From positions 195,530 through 259,529 of the forward strand of contig NW_004451660.1 of assembly GCF_000321225.1 (NCBI RefSeq): a stretch of DNA of 64,000 nucleotides, given 5' to 3'. The position numbers were made by a program, and so were the translations under genes. Below the pieces are notes generated by a model. That model was not told the DNA's origin and ran no database searches. It saw only the letters and a list, made by a program, of their open reading frames with translations. Source of the stretch: Odobenus rosmarus divergens. Its lineage: Eukaryota > Chordata > Mammalia > Carnivora > Odobenidae. This document shows, piece after piece, positions 57,915-64,000 of the stretch. The first letter of the stretch is position 1. Each line of letters begins with the position of its first letter.

Positions 57915-58153
57915 TTTGGTTAATCAGAGAGGGAGACAAACCATGAGAGACTCTGTACTCTGGGAACCAAACTGAGGGTTGCAGAAGGGAGGCTGGTGGG
58001 GGGGACGGGGTAACCGGGTGATGGGTATTAAGGAGGGCACATGATGTGATGAGCACTGGGTGTTATACACAACTAATGAATCTTTGGAACACTACATCAA
58101 AAACTAATGATATGGTGGTTAACTGAACATAATAAAAATAATAAAAAAATAAA
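57915..58153 (+). mobile_element. Carnivore L1 3' end, 3' part of the composite
   Basis: TCAGAGAGGGAGACAAACCATGAGAGACTC, CCAAACTGAGGGTTGC, GGTGATGGGTATTAAGGAGG, GAGCACTGGGTGTTATACAC, ending in AATAAAAATAATAAAAAAAT. Right-hand TSD AAAAATTGGTTCTCA at 58154-58168. Confidence 0.93.
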
Positions 58154-58168
58154 AAAAATTGGTTCTCA

Positions 58169-58514
58169 TATTTTAATATAGCATGCCAGTGCAGAATCCA
58201 CAAAGAATACTCTCTCCCTTGATTAGAAATGTCTTCTATCCATATGGACTAAATATCCATGAAATGTTTAAGTTGACAAAGCTCACTTATATATGGTCTC
58301 TCTCCATCAATTAGCCCCTAAAAACATTAATACATTTCACTCTGCATTTATATAACAGAGTTATTGAAGCTGAGTGCACAATTTTATATTTAGACCTGGT
58401 AAATGCCTCCTTTATTAGATTTAACTCCTTATTTTAATCTATTAAAATATTTTTGTATCTTGATACTATTCTCCAACATATAAGGTTTCTTGCCTTATTT
58501 AAAAAGTATTTATT
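58169..58514. other. Unique AT-rich DNA
   Basis: No repeat or gene recognised. Confidence 0.5.
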
Positions 58515-60130
58515 ATTAATAAAATCCTAAAATTTGTATGGAACCACCAAAGACCCCAAATAGCCAAAGCTATCTTGGAAAAAAAAAAAAAGAGAACAAA
58601 AGTGGAGGTATCACAATCCCAGATTTCAAGATATGCTACAAAACCGTAGTAATCAAAACAGTATGATACTGGCACAAACACAGACATCTAGATCAATAGA
58701 ATAGAATAGACTGCCCAGAAATAAACCCATGATTATATGGTCAATTAATCTTTGACAAAGCAGGAAAGAATATCCAATGGGAAAAGGACAGACAGTCTCT
58801 GCAACAAATGGTGCTGGTAAAACTGGACAGCTACATGTAAGAGAATGAAACTGGGCCACTTTCCTACACCATACACAAGAATCAACTCAAAATGGATTAA
58901 GGATCTAAATGAGAGACCTGAAAGCATAAAAATCCTAGAAGACAGCACAAGCAGTAATCTCTCTGACATTGGCCGTAGCAACATTTTTCTTAGATCTGTC
59001 TCCTGAAGTAAGGGAAATAAAAGCAAAAATAAACCATTGGGACTACATTGGAATAAAAAGCTTCTGCATAGTGACAGAAACAATCAACAAACCTAAACAG
59101 CAACCTACAGAATGAGAGAAGATATTTGTTTGCAAATGATATATCTGATAAAGGGTTAGTATCCAACATGTATAAAGAACTTACACAACTCAACACCCCA
59201 AAAACCAAATAAACCAATTTAAAAATGGCCAGAAGACATGAACACATATTTCTCCAAAGAAGGCATCCAAATGGCCAAAAGATACATGAAAAGATGCTTT
59301 AAATCACTCACCATCAGGAAAATGCAAATTAAAACCACAACGAGATATCACCTCACTCCTGTCAGAATGGCTAAAATCAAAAACACAAGCAACAACAAGT
59401 GTTGGCGAGGATGTGGAGAAAAAGGAAGGCTCCTGCACTGTTGGTAGGAATGTAAACTGTGGAAAACAGTAAGAAGGGTCCTCACAAAGTTAAAAATAGA
59501 ATTACCAGAGGATCCAGTAAGTCCACTAGTGGGTATTTACTCAATGAATATGAAAACATTAATTTGAAAAGAAAGATGCACCCCTATGTTTTTTGCAGCA
59601 TTATTTACAAGAGCCAAATTATGGCAGCAACCCCAGTGTCCATTCATAGATGAATGGATAAAGAAGATGTGGTATGTATATTTTATATATATAAATATAT
59701 AATTATTATAATTATAAATATAATAATTATGTTATTATGTATATAATGAAATATCACATAGCCATAAAAACTGAAATCTTGCTGTTTGCCACAATGTGGA
59801 TGGATCTAGAAGGTTTTATGCTAAGTCAGTCAGTCAGACAAAGAAATGCCATATGATTTCACACATATATGGGATTTAAGAAAATACAAATGAACAAAGA
59901 AAAAAAGATAAAAACCAAGAAACTGGAAAAAAAAAAAAAACAAGAAACTGACTCTAAACTATAGAGAACTGATGGTTACTAGAGGGGAGGTGGGTGGGGG
60001 GGGAATGGGTGAAACAGGTGAAGGGGATTAAGATGATGAGCACTGAGAAATGTATAGAATTGTTGAATCATTACACTGTACACCTGAAACTAATTTAACA
60101 CTGTATGTTAATTATACTAGAATTAAAAAA
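58515..60130 (+). mobile_element. Carnivore L1, 5'-truncated, about 1.6 kb
   Basis: Continuous L1 from the later part of ORF2 (AAATTTGTATGGAACCACC) through the C-terminal region to the 3' UTR (AGAGGGGAGGTGGGTGGGG, TACACCTGAAACTAATTTAAC) and A-rich end. An AT expansion (TATATATAAATATATAATT and on) sits at about 59675-59745, where related copies have a short TA run. TSD not clear. Moderately young by similarity to remembered consensus. Confidence 0.95.
58520..59665 (+). pseudogene. L1 ORF2 C-terminal part, inactivated
   Basis: Represents the ORF2 region after the reverse transcriptase core. The only sizeable frame left is at 59238-59447 (69 codons), with the family motifs [23 protein letters not shown] and [15 protein letters not shown]. 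The sequence then loses about 20 bases (GGAATGTAAACTG followed directly by TGGAAAACAG) where the family has WECKLVQPL, breaking the frame. Further frameshifts occur upstream. The endonuclease and reverse transcriptase motifs are absent through truncation, so no protein function remains. Confidence 0.88.
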
Positions 60131-60244
60131 TACAAAATATTAATTAATATGCTAATTTTATATGGCTTCATTCCTTGGAATCCTGTATTTTCTTTATAAA
60201 TTCTCTACTGAAATACATATACTTTTAAGACATGTTCATTCATT

Positions 60245-60285
60245 CAAGTTAGTATTTTCTTTTTTTTTTCAAGTTAGTATTTTCT
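60245..60285 (-). repeat. T9 flanked by a 16-bp direct repeat
   Basis: CAAGTTAGTATTTTCT at 60245-60260 and 60270-60285, exact, separated by nine T. This has the form of a TSD around an oligo(A) tail with no body (minus strand). Confidence 0.9.
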
Positions 60286-61111
60286 GATATTAGTTTTTGG
60301 ATAATATATTGATAAAATAGACAGAAGAAATGCTTACATAGTTGATTTGGCAAGTCTAGGTATTACATGCTATTGAAATGATTAATTAAAAGGAGACAAA
60401 AGAAATACAAACTTTGTATTTTACTTTACTTATTATCCCCCTCCCCCGAAAAAAACTTAAAATTTGGGATCATTTTTCTCCTAAAAGTAGCAATAATAAA
60501 AATAGTGCTTAAAACTTCCATGTTTACTAGAAATTCTAGACTGATGATCCCCCAAAATATTGATCAGTACCAGGCCCCCAAAACTTACTGCATTTTATGT
60601 TCTTTCCTAAAAACAAAAATAATTATCTCAAAACTGATTCAGTGCTAGCAATGTATGCGATATAATAAATACTTGATGAAATAAACTTTTATATTCCTCA
60701 TTAATCAAAGACCGTGTAGAATTAATAAAAAGTCACAATTCACTGAGCATTGCAGAAATCAGTAAACAGAACGATGACTTTATTTAGTGTTGAAGAATAG
60801 CAACTGCTTTAAATAATTATAAGATCCAAACTTTTACCCTAGGAGGAAAAGAGAATAATTAAATAGATTCTCAGAAAATCATGGCATATCACTAAGCATA
60901 TAATATACCCATACTTTTGGCTAAAAATAATAAAAACCCCAAACCTTATGATTTATGTATTTATTTCATAAGGATCATTTCATTTTATCTTCAAAATAGC
61001 CCTGAAATGTAGGCAAGAAAAATAATCATTTCAAATTTACAAATAAGGTAACTTGGACCTGATGAACTGAACAAAAAAGGTCTAAAATATTTCTAAGCAA
61101 ACAATATTATT
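60286..61111. other. Unique AT-rich DNA
   Basis: No repeat or gene recognised. Confidence 0.5.
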
Positions 61112-61159
61112 AAAAGATATACCTAAAAATAAATAAATTAAAAAAAAAGATATACCTAA
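61112..61159 (+). repeat. 18-bp A-rich tail flanked by a 15-bp direct repeat
   Basis: AAAAGATATACCTAA at 61112-61126 and 61145-61159, exact, enclosing AAATAAATAAATTAAAAA (61127-61144). The enclosed bases look like a SINE tail without the SINE. Confidence 0.9.
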
Positions 61160-61237
61160 GGCTGAAATTTATATATATATATGGTAATGGATAGGAAGAC
61201 TCAAAATTGTAAAGATCATGATTCTCCAAAGTATTCT

Positions 61238-61406
61238 CTTTTTTTAGAGAGGGGGTGTTGGGGCAGAGGGAGAAAGAGAGAATCTTAAGCAGGCTCCATG
61301 CCCAGTGCCAAGCCTGACACGGGGCTCGATCTCACAACCCTGAGATCATGACCTGAGCTAAAATCAAGACTCAGATGCTTAACCAACTGAGCCACCAAGG
61401 AACTCC
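61238..61406 (-). mobile_element. CAN-SINE, older, 17-bp imperfect TSD
   Basis: TSD ATTCTCCAAAGTATTCT (61221-61237) and ATTTTCCAAATTATTCT (61407-61423), two mismatches. The minus-strand head GGAGTTCCTTGGTGGCTCAG is mutated. The body carries GCACTGGGCATGGAGCC. Confidence 0.93.
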
Positions 61407-61423
61407 ATTTTCCAAATTATTCT

Positions 61424-61573
61424 ATAAAATGGATTCAAATTAAAAAAATTTTTGACAGAATTTTTCAAGAATTTGAAAAACTGGTCTTAAAACTCACATT
61501 TAATGACAATGGTCAAGAAATTAAGAAGACAAAGAAAGAGCAACTCTTTTGATATCTATCAGATATCAAGATT
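61424..61573. other. Spacer between two SINEs
   Basis: AT-rich, no repeat or gene recognised. Confidence 0.5.
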
Positions 61574-61587
61574 TACTATAAACTTTT

Positions 61588-61762
61588 TTTAAAGATTTTA
61601 TTTATTTGAGAGAGAGAGCACATGAGAGGGGGGAGGGTCAGAGGGAGAAGCAGACTCCCTGCTGAGCAGGGAGCCCGATTCAGAACTTGATCCCGGGACT
61701 CTAGGATCATGACCTGAGTCGAAGGCAGTCGCTTAACCAACTGAGTCACCCAGGCGCCCCTG
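61588..61762 (-). mobile_element. CAN-SINE, full length, 14-bp TSD
   Basis: TSD ACTATAAACTTTTT at 61574-61587 and 61763-61776, perfect. Minus-strand head GGGGCGCCTGGGTGACTCAG. GATCCCGGGACT block as in the copies at 24996 and 48006. Confidence 0.97.
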
Positions 61763-61776
61763 ACTATAAACTTTTT

Positions 61777-62726
61777 ACATGAAACTGTGGTAGTTAAGGT
61801 AGTAAGGTATGCACACAAGAACAAATAGACCAGTAATATAAAATAGATAAACCAGGATTGGATCCACAAGTATAAGAAAACTTATTAAGGGATAAGGGTG
61901 CTACAAAAAGTAAGTAAAGAACACAAAAAATATTCAACAAAAGGCTCTGGGACAATTACCTATCTAAATAAAAAATACAAAAGTATATTTCTAACTTTAT
62001 ACTAAATATAAAAATAAATCTAACACTGAAAAGGCTGAGAGTGAAGGAAAAAGTTTTTTACGTTTTAAAATGGATGTGAATATATTTATGATTCTGAGAA
62101 ATGAAAGTATTTCTTAAAGAAAAAACATAAACAAAAAATATAAATTTGATTACATTAACATTAATGATAGCAAAAGCCATCAGAATCTAAGTGAAAAACA
62201 AATCCAAGAGGGGAATAATAATATATGCAACTCATATAACCAACAAAGGCTTGTCCAGGATATTAAAGCAAAGGTACTCATTATTACTATTCGCCGATCT
62301 TATCATTCCTTACTCTTGCATCGTCTAAGATTGGTGCTTCTAATATTGATTTACAAACTCATAGTGTATTTATTAAAATTGTATCATTTAATATTCGAAG
62401 GGTAGAATACTTCGCTCATTGAGTTGTAATAATGTTAAATTGCAATTATAGGAAGATTTGGAGCAAAACATTAGTTTTAGACAATGCAATATATACTGCA
62501 ACAGAATTTAATATTTTTGAACAAAACTTCTGACATTTAATCTCTCTTATAGTACATTGAGGAAAAGTAAGCCTGACTTAGTTCAACCTGGATGAAATTT
62601 CTATACTTCTAAAGTAGGTTTTCTATTTATATCTTTAACATGTTAGATTTTCCAATAGACAATATCAATACCTTATCTTTCAAGCACTAATTAATATATA
62701 ATACATTTTATTAAAACCTAAGAAGA
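61777..62726. other. Unique AT-rich DNA
   Basis: AT-rich, with no element I can delimit. CTGGGACAATTACCTATC and AACAAAAGGCTCTGGG are faintly L1-like. No gene. Confidence 0.4.
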
Positions 62727-62940
62727 GGGGCGCCTGGGTGGCTGAGTCAGTTAGGCATTGGCCACTTGATTTCGGATCAGTTCATGATCTCAGGTTTGTG
62801 AGATGGAGCCCCGCATTGGGCTCTGCCCTGGGTGTGGAGCCTGCTTAAGATTCCTTCTCTCCCTCTCCCTCTGCCCTTCCACCCCCACCCTTGCGTGCGC
62901 ACCCGTGTGTGAGCACACTTTCTTTCTCTAAAAGAAACAG
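62727..62940 (+). mobile_element. CAN-SINE, diverged
   Basis: Head GGGGCGCCTGGGTGGCTGAG, then GATTTCGGATCAGTTCATG, GAGATGGAGCCCCGCATTGG, a TC-rich body with CTTGCGTGCGCACCCGTGTG and a poor tail (CTCTAAAAGAAACAG). The TSD may be AAACCTAAGAAGA and AAACTAAGAAGA (one base missing). Confidence 0.9.
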
Positions 62941-63370
62941 AAACTAAGAAGAAACTTTTAAGGTAACTACAACTAAAATTAAAAAGACAAAACTTGATAC
63001 CACAAAAACTAGTAAGATTTTTTTTTAAAGTCTGATATTTAGAATTATTTCTGGGGATATTTTTTATGACAAAAATATTCATGACTCCTTCAAGATTTGA
63101 GATATCCCAGAGGAAAGTATAGTAAATTTTGTTTCATGTTTTTGAAGTGAAAAATCCTTTACCCATAAGCAAATATATGAATTACATATTTCATACCTCA
63201 CTTAAACTCAAGCTAAAATAAAAACTTAGTATTAAAATATATCTTCCATGTGCAAGACTCTGTGCTAAACATCATCAGTCAATACATGTTTTTCACTAGG
63301 TCTTATCTAAATCAATACCCCATTTTGGGATCTAACTTTCCAAAAAGTGGAGGAAAAAATAGTAATTAAA
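62941..63370. other. Unique AT-rich DNA
   Basis: No repeat or gene recognised. Confidence 0.5.
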
Positions 63371-63383
63371 ATGTTTAATTCAG

Positions 63384-63551
63384 GGGTGCCTGGGTGGCTC
63401 AGTCGGTTAAGCGTCTGCCTTCGGCTCAGGTCATGATCCCAGGGTCCTGGGATCGAGTCCCACATTGGGCTCCCTGCTCGGCGGGAGGCCTGCTTCTCCC
63501 TCTCACTCTCTCTGCTCCCCCCCCAAATAAATAAATAAAATCTTTAAAAAT
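63384..63551 (+). mobile_element. CAN-SINE, full length, 13-bp TSD
   Basis: TSD ATGTTTAATTCAG (63371-63383) and ATGTTTAATGCAG (63552-63564). Head GGGGTGCCTGGGTGGCTCAG, close to consensus throughout the tRNA part. The TC body is shorter than in the 32269 copy. Tail AAATAAATAAATAAAATC. Confidence 0.96.
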
Positions 63552-63564
63552 ATGTTTAATGCAG

Positions 63565-63906
63565 TGTACATATGAAAAATCAAGGAGAAAGTTTACAAAT
63601 TACACTTAAAATTTATGCACTACATTTTCAGCACATTCTAATAATCTGGAAGCCATGTCATGTTTTATTGACCTCTTCTGTAATCATTTAAAGTAAAGAT
63701 GTTAAGATTCCCCCCCTTCTATTTATATTGGAAATTAATTCATTACATATGGTCATTTTTAATTCATGTGGTATTACAGCATGACTCTTGTTATTTATTC
63801 ATGTGCTCTGTAAATATAGTTTATGACTGCTTTCTCTTTTGTTGTAATAAACCACCAGAACAGCATAAGCATTTCAAACTTAGGGTAACTTTTGATTTCT
63901 TTCCTT
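63565..63906. other. Unique DNA
   Basis: No repeat recognised. The 71-codon frame at 63699-63914 runs into a SINE and has no motif. Confidence 0.5.
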
Positions 63907-64000
63907 TTTTTTAAAGATTTTATTTATTTATTCATGAGAGACACAGAGAGAGAGAGAGGCAGAGGGAGAAGCAGGCTCCCAAGGAGCAGGGAGCCCGATG
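63907..64000 (-). mobile_element. CAN-SINE, cut by window edge
   Basis: T-run, AAAGATTTTATTTATTTATTC, ATGAGAGACACAGAGAG, GGGAGAAGCAGGCTCCCAAGG and GCAGGGAGCCCGATG: the tail and body of a minus-strand SINE of the CTCATGAATAAA subfamily, like the copy at 54700. Its head is outside the window. Confidence 0.92.

Noticed and set aside
415..64000. CRISPR-like arrays
   Set aside because: Direct repeats found are TSD pairs, microsatellites or dispersed SINE copies. None show regular spacers.

Overview
This window looks like non-coding DNA from a carnivore nuclear genome. The strongest clue is about twenty tRNA-Lys-type CAN-SINE copies (GGGGCGCCTGGGTGGCTCAG heads, TC-rich middles, AATAAAATCTTT tails) together with carnivore L1 3' ends. 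The SINEs match the caniform arctoid form (bear, seal, mustelid, panda) better than the dog SINEC_Cf form; this placement is from memory of consensus sequences, not a search. I found no protein-coding gene, rRNA, functional tRNA or CRISPR array. The longest open frames (100-146 codons) look like chance frames or translations of repeats. The window is most simply read as an intron or an intergenic gene desert.

Layout. 1-5.7 kb: edge SINE, a compound SINE, a SINE, and a MIR split by an L1 with a 17-bp target-site duplication (TSD), then an ancient L1. 5.7-12.9 kb: mostly unique, with two LTR-type elements (one a well-delimited solo LTR with a 4-bp TSD) and a short L1. 12.9-20 kb: MIR, L2, MER5-like hAT, L1 3' ends, two MaLR MLT1 LTRs and an old unclassified repeat. 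20-27 kb: SINEs, L2, MIR and a GGT microsatellite. 27-32.6 kb: SINE, an L1 tail holding a 55-N assembly gap, an unusual 122-bp inverted repeat in AT-rich DNA, then a second copy of the unclassified repeat with a SINE in it. 33-42.5 kb: MIR, MLT1, a SINE nested in L2, and a long GC-moderate stretch without recognised repeats. 42.5-48.2 kb: unique DNA, then an ancient L1 split by two SINEs. 48-57.7 kb: L2, two ERVL-like LTRs, a MER1-type hAT element with a perfect 8-bp TSD, and two MER5 elements each split by a SINE. 57.7-64 kb: a SINE+L1 composite inside one TSD, a 1.6-kb L1 with decayed ORF2, tail-only micro-insertions, and several SINEs.

The elements record an order of events: MIR, L2, MER5 and MLT1 are oldest, L1 and SINE copies landed in them later, and the SINEs with near-perfect 12-17-bp TSDs are youngest. 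The unique tracts near 12.0-12.7, 15.0-15.85, 28.4-29.7, 42.7-43.5 and 53.2-53.8 kb are the best places to look for conserved regulatory DNA, but conservation cannot be judged from one sequence. I saw nothing that amounts to an undescribed multi-gene system; the best leads are structural (the hairpin, the composite retroelements and the tail-only insertions).
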